Part shown: positions 42,489-51,697 of the stretch, one piece after another
How positions within the stretch are numbered: the stretch's first letter is position 1
Layout of the letters: each line of letters opens with the position of its first letter
Assembly (NCBI GenBank): GCA_934339005.1
Contig: CAKRHR010000001.1
Coordinates: forward strand, 62,001 to 126,000
Length of the DNA: 64,000 bases
Direction: 5' to 3'
Source: an uncultured Catenibacillus sp.
GTDB taxonomy: Bacteria; Bacillota; Clostridia; Lachnospirales; Lachnospiraceae
Notes under the pieces: model-generated
Database searches by the model: none
What the model was told of the DNA's origin: nothing
What the model saw: the letters and a program-made list of their open reading frames with translations, nothing else
Position numbers and translations under genes: made by a program

Positions 42489-44690
42489 ATGAAGGCATTA
42501 ACAGAAAACCAGAAAAAGAAAATCGACGATTTGATGGCGCAGATGACATTAGAAGAAAAAATCGGCCAGTTAAATCAGATTTCACCATCCATCGTTGGTG
42601 GTTTTGATGTATCTTTTGAAGAATTAATTGAGATGATGTCTGACGGACGTATTTCAAAAGAAGAATTTGGAAAAATGATGGCGGGGGCATCTACAGATTA
42701 TCATGACGATGTAAACCGTCAGGGCGGTATCAGTTCATTATTGATTCAGGACCCGGAAGTCTGTAACAAATTACAGAAAATTGCTGTGGAAGAAACACGT
42801 CTTGGTATTCCGCTGATTTTTGGTTTCGATGTTATCCACGGTTTCAGAACAGTTGCACCAATCGCAGTTGCAGAAGTTGGTACATTTGAGCCTGAATTAT
42901 CTAAAATAACAGCGGAAATTGCAGCGAAAGAATCCAGAGCCAGCGGTATTGCATGGCATTTTGCGCCAATGCTTGATATCTCAAGAGATGCGCGTTGGGG
43001 CCGTATTTCCGAAGGCCCGGGCGAAGACCCATATCTGGCTTCTGTATTTGCAAGAGAAAGAATCCATGGACTTCAGGATAACGATGAGAGCACAGATACA
43101 TATGTTGCTGCATGCCTGAAACATTATGTGGCCTACGGTGCATGCGAAAGCGGTCGCGATTATAACACAGTCAGCATGGCAAAATCTATGTTGCACAACG
43201 CTTACCTGCCACCATTTAAAGCGGCTGTTGAGGAAGGCGCAGCGACAGTTATGGCATCTTTCAATGATTTAAATGGCGTGCCTTGTACAGTCAATCCATA
43301 TACACTGCGTACAGTGCTTAAAGAAAGCTACGGATTTGACGGATTTGTTGTCAGCGATGCCAACGCAATCAAAGAATGTGTTGCACATGGTATTGCAGAA
43401 GATGAAGCCGATGCAGCAGCACAGGCTATTAAAGCCGGTCTTGATATGGATATGGGCACATGGATTTACAGTAAAGAGTTAAAACAGCTTGTGGAAGACG
43501 GTAAGGTTGATATTGCTTACATTGACGAAGCGGTTCGCCGTATTTTAGGTGTTAAGATGCGTCTTGGTTTATTTGAAAAACCATATGTGACAGAGGAAGA
43601 AATGCATCGTTATGACGAACTTCCGGCAGAACACATTGCACACGCACTGGAGGTTTCAGAAAAATCTATCGTATTGTTAAAGAATGACAATCATATTTTG
43701 CCATTAAAGAAAAACCAGAAAATCAGCCTTGTAGGTGCATTGGCAGACATGCCTGAAGAAGTTCTTGGCTCATGGGCGATCAGTGGCCGTGCCAAAGACT
43801 GTGTGACAATTCACCAGGGCCTGATTAACAGCGGCGCAGATGTGACCTATTATCCGTGCTGTGCACCGGATGGTGATATTAATATGGAGGAAGTTGCAGC
43901 AGCGACAAAGAATGCAGATGTGATTGTTGCCGTTGTCGGTGAATATGCAAGCATGAGCGGCGAGGCATCCTCAAGAGCAGACATTACACTGCCGGGCAAG
44001 CAGAGAGAATTATTAAAATTATTATCAGACAGCGGTAAAACAGTTGTAACTGTCCTTCAAAATGGCCGTCCTCTGGCACTTGAATGGGAAGATAAACATT
44101 TGCCAGTTATCGTTGAAGCATGGCATCTTGGCGTGCAGATGGGTAATGCAGTAGCACACGTATTGTTTGGCGATGTGAATCCAAGCGGTAAATTATCCTG
44201 TACATTCCCTGCCAAAACAGGTCAGTGCCCAATGTATTACAATGCGCCAAAAACAGGCAGACCTGGAAGTAAGAGCAAATTTACATCAAGATATCTGGAT
44301 GCCCCTGTTGCACCATTATATCCGTTCGGTTTTGGCTTAAGCTACACTACATTTGAATATTCAGATATGAAAGTTTCAGAAGACGAAAATGCCATCGAAG
44401 TATCTGTAACACTTAAAAATACAGGCGATTGTGCAGGCGCAGAAGCTGTACAGCTCTACATGCAGGATGTGACAGCCTCCATCGTTCGCCCAATCAAAGA
44501 ATTAAAAGGTTTTAAGAAAGTCACACTTGAAGCAGGCGAAGAAACACACGTTACAATCACACTCGAAAAGAATCAGATGGGCTTCTATGATGATGATGCC
44601 GTTTACCATCTCGAAGATGGCCGATTCAAATTGTATATCGGCGGCAATTCAAGAGATTGTCTGGAGGATGAAATTGTGCTGGAATTTTAA
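42489..44690 (+). CDS. GH3 beta-glucosidase-type enzyme
   Basis: 733 residues, three GH3 parts: TIM barrel (about 15-350), alpha/beta sandwich (about 385-590) and a C-terminal fibronectin-III-like domain (about 640-720). Landmarks: KHYVAYGACESGRDYNT, nucleophile Asp290 in VSDANAIKE, and acid/base Glu492 in SGEASSRADI. No signal peptide, so it acts inside the cell on imported oligosaccharides. The AraC regulator is divergent; a two-component system, ABC importer and GH5 enzyme follow. Start preceded by AGGAGGG. Confidence 0.92.
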   Translation: MKALTENQKKKIDDLMAQMTLEEKIGQLNQISPSIVGGFDVSFEELIEMMSDGRISKEEFGKMMAGASTDYHDDVNRQGGISSLLIQDPEVCNKLQKIAVEETRLGIPLIFGFDVIHGFRTVAPIAVAEVGTFEPELSKITAEIAAKESRASGIAWHFAPMLDISRDARWGRISEGPGEDPYLASVFARERIHGLQDNDESTDTYVAACLKHYVAYGACESGRDYNTVSMAKSMLHNAYLPPFKAAVEEGAATVMASFNDLNGVPCTVNPYTLRTVLKESYGFDGFVVSDANAIKECVAHGIAEDEADAAAQAIKAGLDMDMGTWIYSKELKQLVEDGKVDIAYIDEAVRRILGVKMRLGLFEKPYVTEEEMHRYDELPAEHIAHALEVSEKSIVLLKNDNHILPLKKNQKISLVGALADMPEEVLGSWAISGRAKDCVTIHQGLINSGADVTYYPCCAPDGDINMEEVAAATKNADVIVAVVGEYASMSGEASSRADITLPGKQRELLKLLSDSGKTVVTVLQNGRPLALEWEDKHLPVIVEAWHLGVQMGNAVAHVLFGDVNPSGKLSCTFPAKTGQCPMYYNAPKTGRPGSKSKFTSRYLDAPVAPLYPFGFGLSYTTFEYSDMKVSEDENAIEVSVTLKNTGDCAGAEAVQLYMQDVTASIVRPIKELKGFKKVTLEAGEETHVTITLEKNQMGFYDDDAVYHLEDGRFKLYIGGNSRDCLEDEIVLEF

Positions 44691-44789
44691 ATTAAAGCAC
44701 ATGAAGCATGGCGCGTTTACAGTTAGATATTTTTAATTCCACGATTAATGAATACAGGATTATTGAAAATAATTAAATAAATGCTTCTG

Positions 44790-44829
44790 CAAAAGCCGGT
44801 GGGATAAATCTTGCCGGCTTTTGTATTTG
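44790..44829 (+). terminator. Terminator after the GH3 gene
   Basis: CAAAAGCCGG (44790-44799) and CCGGCTTTTG (44814-44823), then TATTTG. The 215 bases beyond it before the kinase gene are AT-rich and hold no gene; a promoter there could not be fixed. Confidence 0.75.
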
Positions 44830-45044
44830 CAAAATTCAGAAAAATTCATATAAATATATTTTCAACAAAAAAATACTTTGCTAAAATATGATAAGACAAA
44901 TAAGGGTTATGGAAATTGTGTAGCAACATCAGTCAGTTGGATACATAAATAAGCGTCAGAATTTACATTTAAAACTTATATTGTGGTATCAATAATTTAA
45001 AAATAACAGGAGAAAACATTTGATATAGAGGGGCGGTACATATT

Positions 45045-46760
45045 TTGAAAAAAAGAAAATCCATGAAAACCAAAGTATTTATGATTCTGCTTGTGATGCA
45101 GGTGCCATTAATTTTACTGGTTTTATTTTTCAATATCTATTTTGTCAATTACTATAATCAAAAAATATCAGAATCTAACAGAGATGCGATGAATTCGTAT
45201 TGCAGCGTATTGGAAGATTATTTAAAGCGCATGGACAACTATATGCTGAATTTCGTGGCGACCAATAAAGATTTTAAAATGTTAGCCAGGGATACCACGG
45301 AACTTGATGCCCATCTGGATTCGCTGGAAGTGATGAATGAGTGCCTGCCGATGCTTGAAGAAGATGATCTGCTGCAGCTGTGTTATGTCGTGAACCATCC
45401 CAACGATATATTTCGACCGGTGCTTTCTGAAAACCGATATGCGCTGGACGTCAGAGAAAATCTGAAAATTTATTTTGAAAATTATACGAAGGATAACGGC
45501 ACAATCATGAATACGCAGTGGAAGGGCATGAGTGTTGGCGGTGAAAATTTTTTATATATGATCAAAGGCTATTCAGGCACTTATCTCATTTATATTTTGG
45601 ACGTCAGCAAAATCCACAAACCTCAATATGAACAAAATACCGAGCGCTATGGTGAAATGATTTTCTATACAGAAAATGGATTAATTCTTAATGAGAAAGA
45701 TACTGTCACAGAGCAGGGTATTTTATTTTCGGGCGATGACAACTATTATTTTTCAGGCAGTAAACAGAGATATATGGTTACAGAAAAAGACATACCACAG
45801 GCAAATATTCGCGCCGCGTATATTGTCAAAAGCAATGGAGTACTTGGCAATATGTCCTGGATGCAGCGGTGCGTAATCGTATTTTCGATTATCCTTGTAG
45901 TGATGATTTTGCCATTTGGCTATCATTTGCTTAAAAAAGCATTTTTCCGACCGCTGGATGCGCTGGTGGATACGATGGATAAAATCAAAGCAGGTCAGTG
46001 GGAAGCCAGAGCAGACAAAAATTATGGTGAAACGGAATTTCTGGAAGTCAACAATACGTTTAACAGTATGATGGAGGAAATCAAAAGTCTGAAAATCGAA
46101 GGATACGAAAAAGAATTAAGTTTGCAGCAGACGAAGCTGGATTATTATCAGATTCAGATCAGACCTCATTTTTATGTCAACTGCCTGAAAAATATGTACA
46201 GTCTTCTGGAAGAAAAACAGTATGACGATGTGAAGAAAAGTATTATTTACCTGTCCAAGCATCTGAGATATATGCTTAAAGGTTCCTCCATGATCGTGCC
46301 TTTGGAGGAAGAATTGCAGTACGTTCAAAATTATATCGAACTGCAGCAGATCGGCCGTATTAAACCTATTCTTTGTAAAGTAGAAGCAGATGAGAATGTA
46401 TTAAAATATAATATACCGGCGATTTCGATTTTATCCTTTGTGGAGAATTCTGTAAAATATGGCCTTGTTCTGAATGAGGAACTTAAAATTATCATTCAGA
46501 TTCAGAAAATGACGACAGGGGAGGATGAATATTTAAATATTCATATTTCGGATAACGGCAGCGGCTTCTCGGAGGAGGTGCTTGAACATCTGAATCAGAA
46601 CATTGAAACCCGAAAAGATGGCACGACGATTGGCATTTATAATGTCATCGAACGTTTCAAATTGTATTATGGCGCTGAAAATATTGAATGTGCATTTTCA
46701 AATCTAAACGGTGCGCATACAGATATATTTATCAAAAAAAGAAAGGATGACAGCAGATGA
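45045..46760 (+). CDS. Sensor histidine kinase, YesM/LytS type
   Basis: 571 residues. Start taken as TTG 45045, 8 bases after GAGGGGCGG; ATG 45063 is the alternative. Two membrane helices (about 10-30 and 278-298) enclose an extracellular sensor of some 240 residues, followed by HAMP (about 300-350) and a His_kinase domain with phospho-acceptor His375 in IRPHFYVNCLKNM, N-box VENSVKYGL and G-box DNGSGF. YesM-type kinases respond to sugars and control adjacent transporters. Overlaps the response regulator gene by 4 bases. Confidence 0.9.
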   Translation: MKKRKSMKTKVFMILLVMQVPLILLVLFFNIYFVNYYNQKISESNRDAMNSYCSVLEDYLKRMDNYMLNFVATNKDFKMLARDTTELDAHLDSLEVMNECLPMLEEDDLLQLCYVVNHPNDIFRPVLSENRYALDVRENLKIYFENYTKDNGTIMNTQWKGMSVGGENFLYMIKGYSGTYLIYILDVSKIHKPQYEQNTERYGEMIFYTENGLILNEKDTVTEQGILFSGDDNYYFSGSKQRYMVTEKDIPQANIRAAYIVKSNGVLGNMSWMQRCVIVFSIILVVMILPFGYHLLKKAFFRPLDALVDTMDKIKAGQWEARADKNYGETEFLEVNNTFNSMMEEIKSLKIEGYEKELSLQQTKLDYYQIQIRPHFYVNCLKNMYSLLEEKQYDDVKKSIIYLSKHLRYMLKGSSMIVPLEEELQYVQNYIELQQIGRIKPILCKVEADENVLKYNIPAISILSFVENSVKYGLVLNEELKIIIQIQKMTTGEDEYLNIHISDNGSGFSEEVLEHLNQNIETRKDGTTIGIYNVIERFKLYYGAENIECAFSNLNGAHTDIFIKKRKDDSR

Positions 46761-47971
46761 ATATATTGATTGTAGATGACTTGGTCAGTGTGGTCAATGG
46801 TATTGAAAATGGTATTGACTGGAAAAAATTAAATATAGACAGCGTATTTAAGGCGCACAATGCCTATGAGGCGAAAATTATTATTAAAAATGTACCAATC
46901 GATATTTTGCTGACAGATATTGAAATGCCCGGCGAGAGCGGCATTGATCTGGTGGCATGGGTCCATGCTGAAAATAAAGATATTGAGTGTATTTTTATGT
47001 CATCCCATGCAGATTTTGATTATGCCCGCAGAGCGTTGCAGACTGGAAGCTGTGAGTATGTGCTGCTGCCATGCCCGAATGAGGAAATCGAGGAGGTCAT
47101 CGGAAAAGCTGTTATGCGACTGACCAGCCGCAGGGAAAAAGACAAAGTTTATCAGTATGGCAAGGTTGTGACAGAGGATGTGTGGTTGGAAAAAATGTTG
47201 TTAAAACACAGCATTACTACTGCGCAGAATCAGGATGCCATTGAACGTCTGATTCATATTGGTAGCATTAAACCACAGGCATGCGGTTATCTGGTGTATA
47301 TCAAATTGCGGGAAAATGCAGAACAGTCTGCACAGTGGGATATGTCACTTCTGGAATTTATCATAGGCAATATCAGTCATGAGTTGATGCAGCCGGTGCA
47401 TTATCGTGTGATCGTGAGCGGACAGTCGAAAGATACATTTGCAATGTTTTGTCAGCCTGAGGAAACACAGGATATTTCGGAGGAGGCATTTGCGCGGCAA
47501 ATCCATATGATCCGGGAAACCATGACAAAAGTGCTGCATTTACAGATGTACATATGTTTTGAGCGGTGCACAGATTATGCACAGTTGAGTGCAATCAGTC
47601 ATCGGCTGGAAGAAAAAGCAAAGACGGCATTGTCGGATATACAGGAAACTTCAGGCGATACGGCCCAGGTGATCGCATGTGTGGAGGAGTATGTGAAGGA
47701 GCATATCGCTTATGATGTCAAACGCAGTGATCTGGCAAATCATGTACATATGAATGTGGACTATCTATCAAGGATTTTTAAGCGGGGAAAGGGCGTTACC
47801 TTGAATGAATTTATTATTGAAAGCAAGATGGCGGTTGCCAGAAATTTATTACAGACCACAAGACTTCCGGTGGGGCTTGTGGCAGCCAGAGTCGGTTACA
47901 GTGATTTTTCTTATTTTTCAAAATTATACAAAAAATCCTTTGGACATACACCTACGGAGGAACGCGGATAA
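46757..47971 (+). CDS. Response regulator with AraC DNA-binding domain, YesN type
   Basis: 404 residues: receiver (1-120) with phospho-acceptor Asp54 in LLTDIEMPGESG and the Ser of MSSHADF; a linker of about 165 residues; and an AraC HTH pair at about 310-404 (VKRSDLANHVHMNVDYLSRIF and LVAARVGYSDFSYFSKLY; cores). The lysine normally found in YLLKP is replaced: the text reads EYVLLPCP, Leu104, which would weaken standard phosphorylation signalling. Likely activates the ABC importer genes downstream. Confidence 0.9.
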   Translation: MNILIVDDLVSVVNGIENGIDWKKLNIDSVFKAHNAYEAKIIIKNVPIDILLTDIEMPGESGIDLVAWVHAENKDIECIFMSSHADFDYARRALQTGSCEYVLLPCPNEEIEEVIGKAVMRLTSRREKDKVYQYGKVVTEDVWLEKMLLKHSITTAQNQDAIERLIHIGSIKPQACGYLVYIKLRENAEQSAQWDMSLLEFIIGNISHELMQPVHYRVIVSGQSKDTFAMFCQPEETQDISEEAFARQIHMIRETMTKVLHLQMYICFERCTDYAQLSAISHRLEEKAKTALSDIQETSGDTAQVIACVEEYVKEHIAYDVKRSDLANHVHMNVDYLSRIFKRGKGVTLNEFIIESKMAVARNLLQTTRLPVGLVAARVGYSDFSYFSKLYKKSFGHTPTEERG

Positions 47972-47981
47972 AATATGGAAG

Positions 47982-48015
47982 GTCGGTATTTTTTTACGAA
48001 AATACCGACTTTTAT
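47982..48015 (+). terminator. Terminator after the two-component genes
   Basis: GTCGGTATTTT (47982-47992) and AAAATACCGAC (47999-48009), then TTTTAT. Confidence 0.8.
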
Positions 48016-48120
48016 AAATTTTGGTCGGCAGCGTGCCAATGGGATGTCTGCATTATTACAGATGAAAACATGAAAAGTTGATAGAATAAAACCATCAAAT
48101 ACAGGGAGGTCATTTTTAGA

Positions 48121-49692
48121 ATGAAAGGAAAAAGAACAAGAGCAGTCGCATTAGCGCTGGCGACAGCAATGGTTGGCATGCTGCTGGCGGGCTGTGGCTC
48201 AGATAACAAAACTTCAGATGCATCCAATAATGCGTCTAACACACAGGGCGAAGCAAGTGATAGTGGCGATACAGCCAGTGGTGATGACAGAGCAGCGTAT
48301 TTTCAGGGCAAAGATCACTATACATTAAAAATTATGGCATTTGGTGATGCAGATACGACAACTTTGGAAAAAATATCTGAAAAACTCAGCGAGTACACAG
48401 AACCTGCATTAAACTGTGATGTTGAACTGACAAGAGTTGGTTTTGCATCTTATATGCAGCAGTTAAACCTGATGTTATCTTCAGGGGATGAGTTTGATTT
48501 ATTTATTCCAATGGCATCACCTGTAGATTATGTGAATGCAGGACAGATTCAGCCTGTAGAAGATCTTGTGAAGGAATATGCACCGGAATTAGAACAGTTG
48601 ATTTCAGCAGAAGATCGTGTAACACAGACATTTGCTGAAGAATGGTATGGTCTGCCGAATAATTCAGAAAAAGGTTATACACTTGGTTTTGGTATGCGTA
48701 AAGATGTATGCGATGAGCTCGGTATTGATTACGAAAATCTGTCATCTTGGGATGATTTGCATGATGCACTTGTTAAAGTAAAGGAAGCACATCCGGAAAT
48801 GTATCCTATTGTTTCAAATAGTGGAAGCATGTTTGGATCTGATACAGCTTATACAGGTCAGGACAGTTGTGGCGATACATATAATCTTGCAGTGCTCACA
48901 GACCCATTTGATGAAAATGGAAAAATTGAAAGTTGGTTTACAACAGATCAGTTTAAAGAAGTGACTACACGTATGTACACATGGGCACAGGAAGGTCTTG
49001 TAATGCCGGATGCTTCTACAAATGCAGATGGAGCAAATACACTTGTAGCAGCAGGCAAAGCATTTGGATATTTTCAGCATATGAAACCAGGCTGGGAAGG
49101 TGAACAGTCGGTATCTAATCAGACAGAAACAGTTGCATGGCGTTATGGCACACCAACATATACGGGTGGATCAATGGCATGGTTTGTACCGACATCTTCA
49201 GGTGACCCTGAAAGAGCCGTTGCATTCTGGGAAATGATGTATACAAACGCAGATATTGCAAATCTTGTAATCAACGGCATCGAAGGTGAAGACTATGTTG
49301 TAGCAGATGAAGCTAACGGTATTATCGATTATCCGGAAGGCAAAGATTCTTCTACAGCAACTTACAGCCGTCTGACATGGGAATGGCCTAATCAGCAGCT
49401 TGGTTATTTCTGGGAAGGTGAAGATACAACATTATGGGAACAGTATGCTGAATTTGAAAAGGAAGCACAGATACCGGTATCTTTTGGCTTTACTTTTGAT
49501 GCAACATCAGTCATGAATGAAATTACGGCGTGCACAAATGTATATCAGAAATATGTACCTGCATTACTTTGTGGTTCACTTGACCCTGAAACAACAATCC
49601 CTGTTTTAAATGAAGAAATGGAAAAAGCAGGTATTCAGAAAATTGTGGATGAAAAACAGGCACAGTTTGATGCATGGAAAGCTTCAAAATAA
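48121..49692 (+). CDS. Sugar ABC transporter substrate-binding lipoprotein
   Basis: 523 residues; lipoprotein signal with lipobox LLAGC (Cys about 24) and an Asp/Ser/Asn-rich linker. Family 1 binding protein of the LplA group with a DUF3502-like C-terminus (IQKIVDEKQAQFDAWKASK), related to the protein at 18306. AGGGAGG upstream. Followed by a terminator-like hairpin and then two permeases, giving the binding protein higher mRNA than the membrane parts. Probably captures oligosaccharides released by extracellular enzymes. Confidence 0.9.
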   Translation: MKGKRTRAVALALATAMVGMLLAGCGSDNKTSDASNNASNTQGEASDSGDTASGDDRAAYFQGKDHYTLKIMAFGDADTTTLEKISEKLSEYTEPALNCDVELTRVGFASYMQQLNLMLSSGDEFDLFIPMASPVDYVNAGQIQPVEDLVKEYAPELEQLISAEDRVTQTFAEEWYGLPNNSEKGYTLGFGMRKDVCDELGIDYENLSSWDDLHDALVKVKEAHPEMYPIVSNSGSMFGSDTAYTGQDSCGDTYNLAVLTDPFDENGKIESWFTTDQFKEVTTRMYTWAQEGLVMPDASTNADGANTLVAAGKAFGYFQHMKPGWEGEQSVSNQTETVAWRYGTPTYTGGSMAWFVPTSSGDPERAVAFWEMMYTNADIANLVINGIEGEDYVVADEANGIIDYPEGKDSSTATYSRLTWEWPNQQLGYFWEGEDTTLWEQYAEFEKEAQIPVSFGFTFDATSVMNEITACTNVYQKYVPALLCGSLDPETTIPVLNEEMEKAGIQKIVDEKQAQFDAWKASK

Positions 49693-49803
49693 GAAAATAT
49701 CTGAGTGATATAAGAAAATATCCGAATGATTTATACAGAAAAATGGCAGTATGTGAAACAGCCAGATTAAAAATGTATAGGTATCAGGATACACAAATTA
49801 TAT

Positions 49804-49830
49804 AGGGGACTGTCATGCAGTCCCCTTTGT
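49804..49830 (+). terminator. Intra-operon terminator between binding-protein and permease genes
   Basis: AGGGGACTG (49804-49812), TCATG loop, CAGTCCCCT (49818-49826), then TTTG. Partial termination here would set the binding protein : permease ratio. Confidence 0.75.
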
Positions 49831-49866
49831 GATAAGAAAATATGGTTTGCAGGGAGAGGATGAACG

Positions 49867-50790
49867 ATGAAGAAAAAAAGTTTTATGCAGCGTCATAAAC
49901 GCTTTTTACCTTTATATATGATGATGATTCCGGGATTGTTATATCTGTTGATCAACAATTATATACCTATGGCAGGTATCGTGATTGCATTTAAACAGGT
50001 CAACTTCAGAAAGGGTATTCTGGCTAGTCCGTGGATTGGTCTGAGTAATTTTAAATATCTGTTTACAACAAATGATGCGTGGATCATCACACGAAATACG
50101 ATTTTATATAATATTGTATTTATTGTGCTTGGCACAGCACTTGCGGTATTTGTTGCGATTATTTTAAATGAACTTCGCGGCAAACTGAGCAAAAAAGTAT
50201 ATCAGACAGTCATTTTGATACCATACCTGATTTCAATGGTTGTTGTCAGTTATCTTGCTAATGCGATGCTTTCAACAGATACAGGGTTCTTGAACAATTC
50301 AATTTTAAAACTGTTTGGTGCAGATCCTGTCAGTTGGTATTCAGAACCAAAATACTGGCCGTTTATTTTAGTATTTGTCAATCTCTGGAAAAACTTCGGT
50401 TATCAGTCCATTATTTTCTATGCAACTGTTGTTGGACTGGATGCAGGCTTATATGAAGCTGCCGCAATCGACGGTGCGACACGTTGGAATCGAATTTATC
50501 ATGTGACATTGCCGGGATTGCGTTCAACGATCATTACGTTGACACTGATGTCTGTCGGTCGAATTTTCTATTCTGATTTTGGTCTGTTCTATCAGGTGCC
50601 AATGAATTCAGGACCATTGTTTGACGTGACGAACACAATTGATACATATGTTTATCGTGGTTTAATGCAGAGTAATAATATTGGTATGTCTTCAGCGGCA
50701 GGTGTTTACCAGTCCATTATCGGATGCCTGTGTGTACTGACAGCAAACTTTATTGTCAGAAAAATCAGCAAAGAAGACGCATTATTCTAA
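49867..50790 (+). CDS. ABC sugar permease, LplB type
   Basis: 307 residues, about six membrane helices, BPD_transp_1 family. The EAA loop that docks the ATPase reads EAAAIDGATRWNRIYHVTLPGL (core) near residue 198. N-terminus MMMIPGLLYLLINNYIPMAG is typical of LplB/YteP permeases for polygalacturonide or oligosaccharides. No ATPase gene is near; members usually share MsmX/UgpC-type ATPases. Eighteen bases before the partner permease. Confidence 0.92.
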   Translation: MKKKSFMQRHKRFLPLYMMMIPGLLYLLINNYIPMAGIVIAFKQVNFRKGILASPWIGLSNFKYLFTTNDAWIITRNTILYNIVFIVLGTALAVFVAIILNELRGKLSKKVYQTVILIPYLISMVVVSYLANAMLSTDTGFLNNSILKLFGADPVSWYSEPKYWPFILVFVNLWKNFGYQSIIFYATVVGLDAGLYEAAAIDGATRWNRIYHVTLPGLRSTIITLTLMSVGRIFYSDFGLFYQVPMNSGPLFDVTNTIDTYVYRGLMQSNNIGMSSAAGVYQSIIGCLCVLTANFIVRKISKEDALF

Positions 50791-50808
50791 GGAAGGGAGA
50801 AAATAAAA

Positions 50809-51690
50809 ATGGTAGAAAAAGGTCATAAGTTTCAAATCGCAGCACACATTTTAATGATTATCCTTTCTGTGCTTTGTCTGTTTCCATTTCTTTTATTGAT
50901 TATGTCCTCTGTGACAGATGAGCAGGCACTGATTCGTGATGGATATTCAATCTTTCCATCTATGTTCAGTCTGGATGCGTACAAATATATTTTCAGAAAT
51001 GCTGCAACGATTTTTCGGGCATATGGTACGACCATTATGGTGACAGTGATTGGTACAGTGGCAAATCTTGTGCTGACCACATTACTTGCCTATCCGTTGT
51101 CAAGAAAAGACCTGCCGCATCGCAATGTATGGTCATTTATCGTATTTTTTACAATGTTGTTTAATGGTGGTCTTGTCCCTTCATATATCATGTGGACACA
51201 GTATTTCCATATAAAAAATACTTACGCCGCATTGATCGTACCGGCACTGATGATGGGGGCATTTTACGTTATTATGATGCGTACAAATCTTTCTCAGAAT
51301 ATTCCGGAGGAAGTCCTTGAGGCGGCAAGAATTGACGGTGCAGGTGAATGGAAAATTTTAATTAAAGTTGTACTTCCGATGTCACTGCCGATTATTGCCA
51401 CACTGATGCTGTTAGTTGGTCTTGCTTACTGGAATGACTGGATGAATGGTCTGTATTACCTGACAAAAACAAAATATTACACGATTCAGGTACTCTTAAA
51501 TGCAATGCTTCAGGATCTGCAGACATTACTTTCAAGTTCAATTGGTGCCAATGTAGATGTATCCTCAATGCCATCTACAAGTATTAAGATGGCAATCGCT
51601 GTTGTCGGCGCGGTACCGGTACTGTGTATTTATCCATTTTTTCAGAAATACTTTGTCAAAGGTATTACGATTGGGGCTGTGAAAGGTTGA
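50809..51690 (+). CDS. ABC sugar permease, LplC type
   Basis: 293 residues, six membrane helices, second half of the importer. EAA loop EAARIDGAGEWKILIKVVLPMSLP (core) near residue 190; the chain ends in QKYFVKGITIGAVKG, characteristic of the YtcP/LplC group. Eight bases before the GH5 gene, which supports a shared transcript. Confidence 0.92.
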   Translation: MVEKGHKFQIAAHILMIILSVLCLFPFLLLIMSSVTDEQALIRDGYSIFPSMFSLDAYKYIFRNAATIFRAYGTTIMVTVIGTVANLVLTTLLAYPLSRKDLPHRNVWSFIVFFTMLFNGGLVPSYIMWTQYFHIKNTYAALIVPALMMGAFYVIMMRTNLSQNIPEEVLEAARIDGAGEWKILIKVVLPMSLPIIATLMLLVGLAYWNDWMNGLYYLTKTKYYTIQVLLNAMLQDLQTLLSSSIGANVDVSSMPSTSIKMAIAVVGAVPVLCIYPFFQKYFVKGITIGAVKG

Positions 51691-51697
51691 TAGTGAT

